64,000 bases of DNA, from contig NC_071354.1 of the NCBI RefSeq assembly GCF_943734655.1, forward strand, positions 77,475,838 through 77,539,837. The letters run 5' to 3'. This DNA is from Sabethes cyaneus (taxonomy: Eukaryota > Arthropoda > Insecta > Diptera > Culicidae). Within the stretch, counting starts at the first letter, position 1; each line of letters starts with the position of its first letter. Positions 48,367-60,443 of the stretch are shown one piece after another. Both the position numbers and the translations under genes were made by a program. The notes under the pieces were generated by a model, which ran no database searches, was not told where the DNA came from, and saw only the letters and a list, made by a program, of their open reading frames with translations.

Positions 48367-48738
48367 CCCAAGTAACCAAAAGTTCGAATTTTACTTAAGG
48401 AACGCACTTGGAAGTTCAAATTTGGTTTAAATTTAGTTCCGCAGAGCTTTCTTGCTGAACAACCAGACACTACATTTGTAAACCGAACATCATTCTCAAA
48501 AAAGTACCGTTAATATATGCAGCAACTTGAAAGTTCAACGCGCAGCTTGAAAGTTCAATGTGCAACTTGAAAGTAACTAAGAGTTCGGATAATGGTGTCT
48601 AAGGAAGGTTAACAAGCTTTATGTCTATAGATAGCAATGGATCTTTCTAAGCAGCTTTAAGTAACCTGTAAGTAACCTGTAAGTAACCGGCTGATCAAGC
48701 CAAAAAATGTCCTTTTATCGAAACTTTTGGTTACTTGG
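48367..48738. mobile_element. MITE with CCCAAGTAAC ends, copy C
   Basis: The ends CCCAAGTAACCAAAAGTTCG and its inverse (AACTTTTGGTTACTTGGG, to 48738) are almost perfect over 18-20 bp; AT flanks each side. The interior repeats CAACTTGAAAGTTCAA (48517-48575) and AGTAACCTGTAAGTAACC (48659-48690), the latter echoing the end motif. It is 372 bp long against 405 and 108 bp in copies A and B. Confidence 0.75.
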
Positions 48739-48819
48739 GATTACATCATTCGCTATCAGCCTGAACGGCCATAATACTTCAGATGTTGACCTTGATGGGC
48801 TCAGAATGCATTGCGTCTA

Positions 48820-49400
48820 CCTTCGTGTGAGCTGTGAGCAGTGCATCTTGATGGCACTTCAGTTTAAGGATTTAAGGAAAAGGCTTTTATTCACAACAGA
48901 CCTATCATCTCGTTGATCGCCTTCCAGTCCATTACGCGATGTTGTATGAAGTCCAACACTACAAAGCCTTCTCTACAGTTCCAGGTAACAAGTTTTCCTT
49001 CCATTACTTTCGTTCGTTGTTCGTGGTTTTCATATTTAAATAGATTGCCTTACTAGGACTGCGCAATCGAGTTTGAGACAACACATCTTAATTCAGTCGC
49101 ACGTGCCGGGTCAGACGTTATCGTGAGACGCTCCTAACATGAAATGCCAGTGTTCACTAAGATGGGCAAACGATATTTTTTGCACTGGAATGACCCGCAA
49201 GAGCCGCTTGTGACTGGCAAGTCTACTCCTCGTGCGATGTTTAAACTTAATGAATTCATTAGCATAAATGGACTAATTTCAAGTGGCGATAAAAAAACTA
49301 CAAAAGATAATTCAATTGAACGAATTATCTTTCTATCTTTCTTAAGCGTTCGTTTTCTATCAGCCGCTGCTGGGGGACATTGAGAGGATGGCCGGTCTTC
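48820..49400 (+). repeat. Diverged dispersed repeat, left copy
   Basis: Shared blocks with 55885-56400 in the same order: GCAGTGCATCTTGATGG/GCAGTGCACCTTGATGG, ACAGACCTATCATCTC/ACAGGCATATCATCTC, GGGTCAGACGTTATCGTGAG/AGGTCAGATGTTGTCGTTAA, ACTAAGATG, GGCAAG and TTTCTATCAG. A short piece is also at 15288. The two copies flank the R1-like nest. Confidence 0.55.
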
Positions 49401-49542
49401 GGTACAATGCCGGTCCATCTCCTTCAGTGATGATCTTGGGACCCGAGGCCAGGTCCGGACGAAAATCACACCCTCTCACTCATGATTTTTCATAATAAAG
49501 GCAACAACCTGCTATATAGGCACACTGCATATCCCCGGTTCA

Positions 49543-49693
<151 letters not shown>

Positions 49694-50293
49694 CCCCTCT
49701 CGGAACTACCGTTAGGTTTTACTTCAGGAGGAAGGACGTGCATAAGCACTCCGTTGTATCCGTTGCTTGTGTGGATGCACACAACACCCTTGTCACTTCA
49801 TACCGCCACTACCCTTCACCTAGGGCCTGGGCTGCCCACTCAGCCCATTACTGATCCTAGCTAAGCTATGTCAGGCCCTGTCGTTGCAATCGTTCTAGCC
49901 CTTGCAACGCAGTTATCACGTCCGTTGCCGCGCTATCGACGGTACCCCATGCGCGCTGTTCAGCGCATAGAACCATAGCCGTTCGGCATGGTCTTGGACA
50001 ACGCAGTAACCGTAACCGCTGTTGACGCTTTACCACAAGAATAATCCACATGACTGGTGAAGTTCAGCCTGTTGTCAGCCACAACACCCAGGTACTTCGC
50101 ACTTCGTTTGGAGACAGTCACTTGTCCTCCAACGATGTTTTTGGCCTCAAAAGCCGACTTGCGGTTACTGATTATAACCGCTTTCGTCTTATGATGGGCC
50201 AATCGTAGATTGACGCCCGCCATCCAACCCTCTATTATGCTTATAGCGTCCGATGCCAGCATTTCCACCTTCTCTAGAAACTCGCCTACCACT

Positions 50294-52299
50294 TACTTAC
50301 TTATGTGTCCATGTCCGCCGGTCCGGCAGAACAAAGGGATGAAATCAGAGATCTCCACTGCTGACGGTTACCCGCCATGGCTTTTACCTGTCGCCAGGAC
50401 AGGTTCTCGTCTACAGCCCGGATGTCGTTGGCTACGCTCCGTCGCCATGAGCCTCTGGGTCTGCCTCTTCTACGCTGTCCTTGTGGATTCCAGTCGAGTG
50501 CTGCTCTGTAAACCTCGTTCGCTCTTTTCCTCAAGGTGTGTCCGATCCACTTCCACCTACGCTCACGAATTTCTGTGGCTATCGGCCGTTGATGACACCG
50601 ACGATGGAGTTCCTCATTGGATATCCAGTTATCAGGCCACCAGGCACGAATAATATATCGCAGGCACCGGTTAATGAATACCTGCAGTTTTTGCGTTGTC
50701 TCCGCTGAGACGCACCACGTTTCGCAGGCATACAGCAGTACGGATTTAACGTTTGAATTAAAGATTCGGGTTTTCGTATGTAGAGTGATCTGGTTTGAGC
50801 GCCAAATGTTTCGCAGACCTGCAAAGGCACCCCTGGCCTTCCTGATCCGTGTGGCTATATCAGTCTTGGTACCACCATCGGGCGTTGTTTGGCTACCAAG
50901 ATATTGAAAGACGGCTACCTGCTCAACTTGTTGTCCCGCTACTGTAAAGTTGGTGGAATTGTCAGTGTTCACTACCATAGACTTAGTTTTCGCTACATTG
51001 ACTGTGAGACCTGCTGCCTGGGAGCTCTCGGAGAGGTCGTCTAACTTGCTCTGCATATCGTTTCGGCGTTGTGCGAGCAAGACAATGTCGTCGGCTAGGT
51101 CGAGGTCATTTAGCTGCTCCATCGTTAGAGGATTCCAAGGCAATCCTCGATTTGGTCTACTGTCAATTGCTCCAACTAATACCTCATCCATAACGATGAG
51201 AAACAGAAGCGGTGATAAAATGCAGCCCTGTCTCACGCCAGCAGTAACCCCTAATGGGGTCGGACAAGACGCCGTCGTGCAAAACCTTGCACGAGAACGC
51301 CTCGTACTGAGCCTCGATGAGATGGACTAGCTTATCTGGAACTCCTCTACGCCTAAGTGCGCCCCAGATGTTTTCGTGATTGAGTCGGTCGAACGCCTTT
51401 TCGAAGTCAACGAACACCAGCAGAAGAGAGTCCTGGAATTCGTTGATCTGCTCCAATATAATGCGGAGCGTTGTGATATGGTCTACACATGATCGGCCAG
51501 CACGGAATCCAGCTTGCTGCCGCCGGAGAGTAGCGTCGATCTTCTTCTGAATCCGGTTGAGGATTACCTTACAGAGTACTTTGAGAGTAATACAGAGCAA
51601 CGTGATGCCACGCCAGTTACCGCATTCCGTTAGGTCTCCTTTCTTAGGGACTCTGACCAATATGCCCTGCATCCAGTCCACCGGAAAAGTTGCGGTTTCC
51701 CAAATATTGCTGAAAAGCTGATGCATCATCTGGGCTGACAAAGATGGGTCAGCTTTGAGCATTTCGGCTGAAATACGATCTATCCCTGGCGCTCTATTGG
51801 ATTTCATACTCTTGATGGCTGCTACAATTTCATCCAGCGATGGCGCCTCCGAGTTCACGCGATTTATTCGACGAACTGTAGGCGTCGTACGCTGCTGGTT
51901 TTGTTGGTCTCTGGCATTTGAAACTCGGAAGAGTTGTTCAAAATGTTCAGTCCATCGCTTAAGCTGTTCTGTACGGTCAATCAATAGCTGACCAGCTCTG
52001 TCCTTTAGCGGCATCTTTGTATTCATCCTGACACCACTAAGGCGGCGAGAAATATCGTACAACAAACGGATATCACCATTGGCGGCGGCGGTTTCTCCTT
52101 GTTCGGCTAGGGAGTTAGTCCAGGCTCTCTTGTCCCGCCTACAAGCACGTTTAACAGCTCTCTCCAGTTCGGCGTATCGCTGACGGGCAGCTGTCTTAGC
52201 CGATCTGGTCCGCGCTCGCTCAATGCCGGCTTTCGCCTCTCTCCGCTCGTCGATCTTCCTCCAAGTTTCATCCGAAATCCACTCCCTCCGCCCACTGCG
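50294..52299 (-). mobile_element. 5'-truncated RTE-clade LINE inside the R1-like LINE
   Basis: CGCCTACCACT is duplicated at 50283-50293 and 52300-52310. The minus strand encodes REWISDETWRKIDERREAKA (near 52280), then SLDEIVAAIKSMKSNRAPGI, MQGILVRVPKKGDLTECGNW, FRAGRSCVDHITTLRIILEQ, FVDFEKAFDRLNHENIWGAL, VTAGVRQGCILSPLLFLIVM, LDLADDIVLLAQRRNDM (catalytic ADD, near 51090) and the C-terminal KWIGHTLRKRANEVYRAALD to SLCSAGPADMDT*. Except for a single-base insertion near 51250 and the lost 5' part (endonuclease), the ORF is intact, making this one of the youngest insertions here. The 3' tail is (TAAG)n, as expected of RTE. The C-terminus matches the RTE/SR2 type. Confidence 0.92.
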
Positions 52300-52897
52300 C
52301 GCCTACCACTGTAAGGACGTTATCATCGGCGAAGCCAGTGATCTCGACCCCAGTGGGTAGTTTGAGCCTCAGTACCTTATCGTACATGGCATTCCAGAGC
52401 GTGGGGCCGAGAATCGAGCCCTGTAGAACACTTGTTGTCAGTTTGAATTTCTTCGTCCCATCCGCCGTGTCGTACACTAGCGTCCGGTTCTCGAAGTAAC
52501 TTTTAAGCAACCTGCATAGATGATCCGGTACCCTCATCTTGTGCAGCGCTAGCGCTATTGCACCCCAGTTAGCGGCGTTTTTGACGTCGATTGTGACTAT
52601 GGCACAATATCTGTAGTCTCGGCTTTTCCGTCTCATAAGCTTTTCGGCTCTCTCTACCACGGACTTTATGGCGTCTACAGTGGACTTCCCCTTACGGAAG
52701 CCAAACTGCGAGCTTGCCAGCCCGACAGCATTCTCAACTACAGGCGTCAGTCTGATTAGGATTACCTGATCTGGCAATTTGCCCAACGTGTCCAATAGGC
52801 AAATTGGCCTGTACGACGAGGGATCACCGGGTGGTTTCCCCGGCTCCGGCAGCAGTACCAATCTTTGGACTTTATAGTTGTCTGGAAATTCGTATAC

Positions 52898-54332
52898 ACT
52901 CCCTCCACAATTACGGATCACCCACAATTATGGATCACTTTTGTGTTTCAAGTTAAATAACTCAGTTAAACAAACTGTTTGAAGGTATGAAGCATTTTTG
53001 CAACAAAATATACCATATTAACTAGCTGTTAACACATAAAACATCCTTTAAATCCCGACATTGATGCTTTTTCAATGAGCGTACAAAGTTGTTATCGAGA
53101 ATCTATCAAAATGTCTGACGTGTTTTCCAATCAGCATAAGCAGTACGTTCCTCATTCATAAGGTTGCCATGTGACATAATCAACAATTTTCGAGCAAAAA
53201 ATGACTCGTACATAAAGATCTAGCTAAGTTCTTTACGATTCAGCGAAATGTTGGTGGTTGCCAATGTAATTTCCTGTAAAAATAAGTAATTTTCAAAGTG
53301 ATCCATAATAGTGACCAAAACAAGGTAATTTTCCACAATTATGGATCACTTTGATTCCAATGTAATTTTTACAAATTCAAAGAGTTTAGCACCTATCATA
53401 AACATTTTTTAAGCAGAATCGAAAGCTGCACAGAGCTGAGTTTTTGGAAAATGCTATTTCTGAACTACGCAATACAGGAAAGCTACGTAAGGCAGTAAAA
53501 CGCTATGATGGTTCATATGCAACGGTTCATAGCAAAAGTTAAGCGAATGCTAGCTCTCATGCAACAATCTAAAACGTTAATTTTCCCCTTTAAGTTTTTA
53601 GAGAGTTTGAATTTACTGGTTCTTAGAGCTTTCGGTCACATACACGCGATTTCTTTCTATGTTTATTTTTAATTTTTTCGGTTTACTGTTTTATTCAAAG
53701 TCGCGTCATAGCAGGGATTAAATTAAACTCTTGCAACGATTAACTTTTCCGAGAGTCCACTGTACCTACATCGTTAATAACAATTCGGACAAAAGAAAAT
53801 TTCATCCTATACTAGCCTTTTCGGAGCCAACGCAGCTGGTGAGCCTATGATTCTTTTTCCAGGACAAAAAATCTGTTGTGAAATATCGAAAAGCATTCCC
53901 AAAAGCTGATCGGTAGGTGTCTTCGAAGAAGGACGACAGGCATCTAAAGACAGACCAAAATCCACACAAGGTCTTTCATACGATTTTAAAAATGTTATTT
54001 TTATGTTATTACATGATTTGAATAAAGTTCATTGAGTGAATTCGCTGCAAAAAGTGTATTTTTATTTTGATCCATAATATGATGCAAATTGTTTCATAAT
54101 TGTGACCGCTTCCAAAAGTGATCCATAATTGTGTATTTGATGAGTCATAATATAAGCTTAATTTCCGTGAAAAACTTGCACTAAATGGGTTTAATAACTG
54201 AATCAACTGAAAGATTACATATTTCTGTAACTAAAAACATTTATAAACTGCTTTTAAACAATAGTATGCGCTACAATTGATTGATTTAAAATCATAACTC
54301 TGCTTAAATGGTCCATAATTGTGGGGGAACTG
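52898..54332 (+). mobile_element. Non-autonomous pogo-like element
   Basis: TA at 52896-52897 and 54333-54334 flanks inverted ends CACTCCCTCCACAATTACGG and, inverted from the right, CAGTTCCCCCACAATTATGG (about 24 bp). Extra copies of the CACAATTATGGATCAC motif lie inside (near 52926, 53333, 54112). A small fragment of a psq-type DNA-binding domain is at 53438-53542. CAGT ends plus a TA duplication and a psq domain fit the pogo branch of Tc1/mariner. No DDE catalytic part is visible. Confidence 0.78.
53438..53542 (+). pseudogene. psq-type helix-turn-helix fragment of a pogo transposase
   Basis: The frame reads EFLENAISELRNTGKLRKAV followed by KRYDGSYATVHSKS and a stop. This is the pipsqueak-like helix-turn-helix (alternating A-x-x-x-L, K-L-R-K-A, Y-x-x-x-Y-A-T-V) that pogo transposases use to bind their ends. 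Only about 34 codons remain. Confidence 0.65.
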
Positions 54333-55884
54333 TACCTTTAGGCAGTTCTGAAGCGTCGCTCTAAACATATCGAGATATGCTTGGATCGCCGCTTTGAGTG
54401 CCTCGTTTGGAATCCCGTCAGGACCGGGCGGTTTCGTCATTTTTAAACCCCGGGAAATTACGACCGTGACCGGAATGAGCACATCATTCGATTGACCGTA
54501 CAGGGGCGGAGGCCACCAAACTGGATCGTGTTGCGGGAAGAACCCTTTCACGATGGCTTTCAGTTTTTGGGGGCCGGTTTCCTGCGGCGTGGATGCATCC
54601 ATCATCTTGTTCATCACCACCTGGTATGCACCACCCCAGGGGTTCGAATCCACATCGCCGCATAGCTCCTGAAAACAAGATATCTTGCTACATCTAACCT
54701 CCTTGTTGAGCGCCAACCTGTCCGCTCTAAGTTCGACCCCCCAGAGCTTCAGTATCTGCATCGGTCCGGGCCCTCTGCGATAGCCTTCTCGCTATGTGGC
54801 ATCTGGAGCGGAGCTGAGCAATGGTCTCGCTCCACCAGTATGCCGAGCGACGTCCGTTCGTTGGCTGCCCCGTCCTGGGCATAGTGGTATCACATGCCCG
54901 TATTAGGACGTTGGTCTCACGGACACTCAGGTTCGAGCGGTTGATCTCTGCGCTGAGTGCTTCAGTGAACAGGTCTTTATCGAAGGCGTTCACTTTCCAC
55001 CTCCTCCCAGTCGACTTCAACCCGCGTGACCGTGGCATCCGTCGTTCTATCGTGTACCGTATAGCTTGGTGGTCGTTATGCGTGTACTCATCGGACACCC
55101 TCCAACCCATGTTGGCTAGCAACGTTGGGCTGCAGAAGGTGATATCGATGATCGATTGTTGTACCCCCCTACGAAAGGTACTGACGGATCCCACGTTTGC
55201 CAGACTTACGTCCAGCTTGGACAGTAAGTTTTGTCCCCTAGGGGTAGTGCACCTATTACCTCATTCGACAGCCCAAGCACTGAAGTATCCTCCAATAACA
55301 ACCGGCTTGCGGCCAGTGAGCTCGTCGGTAAGCACGTCTAGCATCCGGTCAAACTGCTCCGGCGACCACCTAGGTGGAGCGTAGCAACTGCAGATGCAGA
55401 CGCCATCGACCACAGCAATCACGAACCCTTCTTGGTCGGATGAAACCACCTCCTGGATGGGGTATCTACCCATGACCATAGTGTGAATGCCGCCTCAACT
55501 TCTTCGCTCCGGGGTGGAGTTGACAGTGCGAAGAAAGCATCGAGCGTAGCTGCTTGACCGCTTTCGCCAAGGCTACTGCAGTTTAAATGATGACACTGTC
55601 AAATTTTTTCTGTACTCAACAGAGTTGGTATCACTGGCAACGCATAGAAAGATACACCACCAGGTGGCAGTTTAATCGCATTCAAAATCGCATAAATCTG
55701 TTCATTTTTTTAATGCACACGTTCGGTGCGAACTGTTCTTTGCATCTTGCGGGTTGTTGAGCAGAGAAGAACGATTTTTGATGAAAACTGGTTGGCAGGT
55801 TGCGATCAACCTAGGCGTTCAGAGGCATGAGGATGATTATGCTGTGCGTATAATCTTTCCTTCTCATAATTGATCTACTTTCGT

Positions 55885-56400
55885 GCGGGCAGTGCACCTT
55901 GATGGAGTTTCAATTAAAGAATAATAATTTTATTCTCAACAGGCATATCATCTCAATGATCACCAATAGACATTATAAAACTTGCTCTACAATTCCTGGT
56001 ACCAAACTTGCATTCCATAATTTTATTTCATAGTCTGGATTGACGTAAAACCTTTCGAGTAAATTTTCTCGGTTGCTCGTATACATTTAGCTTTAGGTTG
56101 CCTTAATAGGGCTGCTCAACTGATTCTTGCGATGGGTTTGAGAGCAACTCGTTTCTTAATTAATTTGAACGCTTCAGGTCAGATGTTGTCGTTAAGCGCT
56201 CCAAGCGCTTAAGTGCAAGACCTCACTAGGATGATCAAATAATGTTCCTTATAATCAAATCACCGGCAAGAGACGCTCGATGCTGATCAGTCTATTCCTC
56301 ATGCCAATTCGCGTAAGTGCTTGCTTCACTGTCAGCATACGGCCTTGGTTTCTATCAGTTGACTAACCGATCTCCTCCAAGGTTGCTTGAGATGGTAGGA
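55885..56400 (+). repeat. Diverged dispersed repeat, right copy
   Basis: Collinear with 48820-49400 through the blocks listed there, at roughly two-thirds identity by eye. Its function and class are unknown. Confidence 0.55.
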
Positions 56401-59400
56401 ATCGGAGCTCCTGTAACTTAGGTGGATGGGCACTGCTAAAGTTATCCTAAAGCATAGTTTGAGCCGACGTCTTTAAAAACGATTGTCATAATAAAGTGAA
56501 ACTCGTTCTCGTTTCAACGACGCTTATCGAAGACAATTTTGATATAAACCGATGCTCTTCAGTTGAAACCGAAGCTTCAGTGCTTCCTTGTTGAGTCATT
56601 GAATTGGCTATTAAAGCCAATGAAGCTCGATTGTCAGAAACGAACTTTCTCAAAAAAAAGCTCTGCATTGTTTCAATAAAATGTATCAGCCATTGATCTC
56701 CTAATTGGTTTCGAGGTACGATGATGGTCTAATAATCCAGTCGTCGTGCTTTCGAATCTCGGCTGGGAGGGGTTGTTAGAGTCAATAGGATCGTAGCAGT
56801 ACTAGGATCCTGTACTATAACAGCTAGCTGCGAAGTCTGTCGTATAAAAAAAGAAGGTCAAGTTTCAAGAGCAGAATGCAGCACCCAGACTTTACTTTGC
56901 TCTGAACCGTTAGAGCTAAGAGCTGTTTTAAAATATATCATTTTTCATGTTATTTAAAAAGTTTCACTGGTGTTATTTATAAGATCTGTGATGAATCGAG
57001 TGAATGCTTAGTATTTGTTATTTATTATATTATAAATTACGATAAATTTTCTCTTCACTTTAAATATTGACTGAAACCATTATTTTTATCATTTAATTTA
57101 AAAATAGTTATTAAAGACCCGCAACCCTTCGGAGTAGAATTCCTCCAATTTTCACCTTAGTTTACTTTGTGATTCCAATGATACTAGATCAACTAGATCG
57201 TTTTTTCCGATATCCAAAACCCCCCCCCGTTTCCCATTCGATTCGATCAAATATCGGAAATCTGACCCATTTCAGCCCATAGTCAGTAGATTGTACTAAG
57301 TGTAAAAGCCAATGAACCGGATTCAAAAACGGAACTCAGACACACACACATTGAAATATTGCTCAATGTTGGTAGGATAACCCGGAATAGGTAATAGCTC
57401 CTCCCCCTCCTCCACGAGTGCCGAGTAGGGAGTAGTTGGCCTAGTCCAGGTGTTGGAGAAGGAAGTCATTACATAGGATCTAGAACCTACTGTAGGTTGA
57501 AAATAAGAGAAATCAATTTGAGTAGTCCAATGTACCCATGGAAAAGCGAACAAGTTCAACAGGCAACAGTAATGCGAGGATTGCGCGTTGTATTACGGTT
57601 AGGGATAAGAACTTCAGAAAGGTAGTCGACGAGGAACAACAGAAAGTTCGATGAAATGTTACTTTCGGCAAACAAAATGCCCTGCAGGGACTTAGCAAAG
57701 CTTGAATGTTTAGGGCTTAGCATTAAGAATCGAATCGTTTGTTTATAGGAAAGTTTGACACACTTGATAGGTAGCATAAATGGTCATATTTTGTGTTCGA
57801 TGCAACTCAGTTTTTAGTTCATCATTACGGGCAGTGTTGGAAGCGCTGCATTTTCTTATGTTATTGAAGGCTGGTGCAAGCACATCAAATTATAGGGTGC
57901 TATTGCGTAAAAACTTGCATGCAATTTTGTTCAATTGGCAGGACAGTCGCTCTTGGATCGAAAGCATCACAAGCTATGAGTAGCTATAAATAAGGAAATG
58001 CGGTGCTGCCATAATCTACTTCGTAACGATAAGTAACGCTCATTCTAGCTCGTGAAACTGATATGAATAATTCGAGATCAGTTATGGCTCGTAAAACCAA
58101 AAAATGGTGGTATTCACTTTGCCAATAGGAACTTATATTTTTACCTGTTTATTTGTAACATACATAGTTATCATAGGATGATGTACAGTAAAACAGTGAA
58201 CACTTATTTACGGTCATTAAAACGCCGAGAGAATATTATTTGGGTAAAATCATTATTATTCTGCAGACAATAATAAAAATAATATAAATGTAAAACTATT
58301 ATCGTGAAAACAAGCAGAGCTAAACCTAATCTTGTAAATGCAAGTCGACATAAAGGGTAGCAAAAAGTACTCTATCAATGAAAGTCATTGATTGTTTATT
58401 GGTGTAATTGTTCTTTTATTGAGACAAATTTTTATACGCGGAAGTGTTACTTAGTTGATGTTCGATACATTTATGTTCGGTAATTGAATAACCGTTTGTC
58501 GCTATAGTGAAGCGACAAATAAAAACCCATCTTCATAAGTGCATATAGTCTTTTGTAACGATATGTAAGTGTAACTGACTAGTGAAACAGAAAATATCTT
58601 CTAAAAGCAAAGTAGTTTTGTAATACTATTAGCCCGTAAGAACGTAAATATGCATAAATAAATTTAGGCATAGAGGATAATCAAGTTTCGTACGGAAACT
58701 AGGATGAAAATATAAGTATAAATAAATGACTAGGGCATTTGGAATATTTCATTGTGGCAAAAGGTGAATTGTAAGTTTGAAAACAATTGGAATTACATAT
58801 TTTCCCATGCCGAAAACCGGCAGCAAAAAGTCGTTAGTTTTATCACTTTTAAAAACAGTACTGAATATAAACCATTAACAACCACTTTTTAAAAGATATG
58901 TTCAACTGTGTTCTTATCTAGGAAAACAATGCCTGTCGCCCGTACGAATTGATTAGAATATTGACATTCGAAACCACTAAACGAATCTAGCAAATCAAGA
59001 AACTGAATACAAAAGCGAATTCGCGACTTTCGTTCTAGAACCAAGGGCACCCCATTATTCCACTCCTGCAACATGTATTAAACTTATATAGGTGTTGACA
59101 AACATAAAATCAGCATAGAGGGTAAGAAAAAATACAACCAAATAAACGCACATTTTAATGTATCATATTGAAGAAACAAAACAAAAAAAAAAACAAACAC
59201 AAGCGAAACTATTGAAACAATACCAACAGTCACAGTAAGTCGAATCGGCATACCGCGCACGACAGCAGAAGAGATTTTACGCAAACTAGATCGAACTTTT
59301 TCAAATTAAACATTTGTATACCTGTGTCGGTTAAAGAAGAAGCAGAAGAAAAAGCAAGTAGCACATTTCATTCGACTAGGGCTAAACTGTCATCGTGCTC

Positions 59401-60020
59401 ACCTAAATCTAGTGCAACGCACGGTGTGACTGGAGGAGAAACCATTGAAAATGAGAGAATCAAATATTTATACAAATGAAATCTTATATAGAGGAGAAAC
59501 ATTATTGCATAGTAGCTGCAAGGCTAAGCATTTGGGTTGTAATCAGAATTGGATTTATTTTCTCTTGGAGATCCTAGGATAAAAGAATAAAGAATGAGGA
59601 CAGCGAATGTTAATAGCGAAGAGTGAGGTATTCGTGCAAGGAAGGAGCAATACTGTTAAGGAAGAGACTAAATTTGACCACTTTACTACACTCGTAGATG
59701 TAATTAAACGAACGTTATAATACAACAAATAAAAAAAAACAAAACAAAACAAAATGAAAACAACCAAACAAATAGATATCAGAGAAGCGTATCGGAGAAT
59801 CAGTGCACGTAGAATGCTCGGTTTTCAGTTATGGTTTTTGTTTCGGATTAACAGCACTAATGCTAACAGGCAAACACCGGTTAGGTTTCGATTTTCGTTT
59901 TTGGTTAAAGTAATATTTCTTATTACGGAAATTCACGTATCTCATTTGTCATTCAAGTTGAACAGAATGAAATTATTTGTAAACTGGTATTCAAAATTAT
60001 GTCTTTTAATGTCGGTAATC
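56400..60020. other. AT-rich DNA, nothing recognised
   Basis: There is a run of C at 57222-57230 and A-rich/AAAAC runs at 59185-59200 and 59730-59756. I see no gene or TE ends. The ORFs on both strands are short. Confidence 0.45.
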
Positions 60021-60024
60021 AGCT

Positions 60025-60443
60025 AGGAGCATATGAGATTTCGTGGTGATGGGACCGCTCCTCTGCACTCCTGTCCTTCGAATAGTACCTTCCAATGCAA
60101 TGTTGAACAGTAAATTCGATAGTCCGTCACCTTGCTTCAAACCATCTAACATCACAAAGAAGTCGGATGTCTCACCCGCTATCCTGACGCTTGATTTTGA
60201 ACCATCAAGGGTAGCACGTATTAGTCTAATCAGTTTGGTTGAAAAACCATGTTCAAGCATAATCCGCCACAGCTCATTTCGTTTAACTGAATCGTACGCC
60301 GCCTTGAAATCTATAAACAAGTGGTAAGTCTGCAAGTTGAACTCCTGGAATTTATCGAGGATCTATCGCAAGGTGAACATTTGATCCGTCGTAGAGTGTA
60401 CCTCTCGAAATCCGCACTGGTATTCGCCAAAAAAGGTTTCCTG
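60025..60443 (-). pseudogene. RTE-like LINE fragment (RT core)
   Basis: Minus strand: FFGEYQCGFREVHSTTDQMF, LDKFQEFNLQTYHLFIDFKA, AYDSVKRNELWRIMLEHG, LIRATLDGSKSSVRIAGE, LDGLKQGDGLSNLLFNIALE and GPITTKSHMLL. It is the best preserved copy of the FKAAYD-type core in the window but stops just before the catalytic ADD and carries one stop. At 60443 it is fused directly to the LINE-A copy. Confidence 0.85.

Noticed and set aside
50210..51330. Several + strand ORFs of 75-147 codons
   Set aside because: They are shadows of the minus-strand RTE reverse transcriptase, whose motifs are unmistakable.
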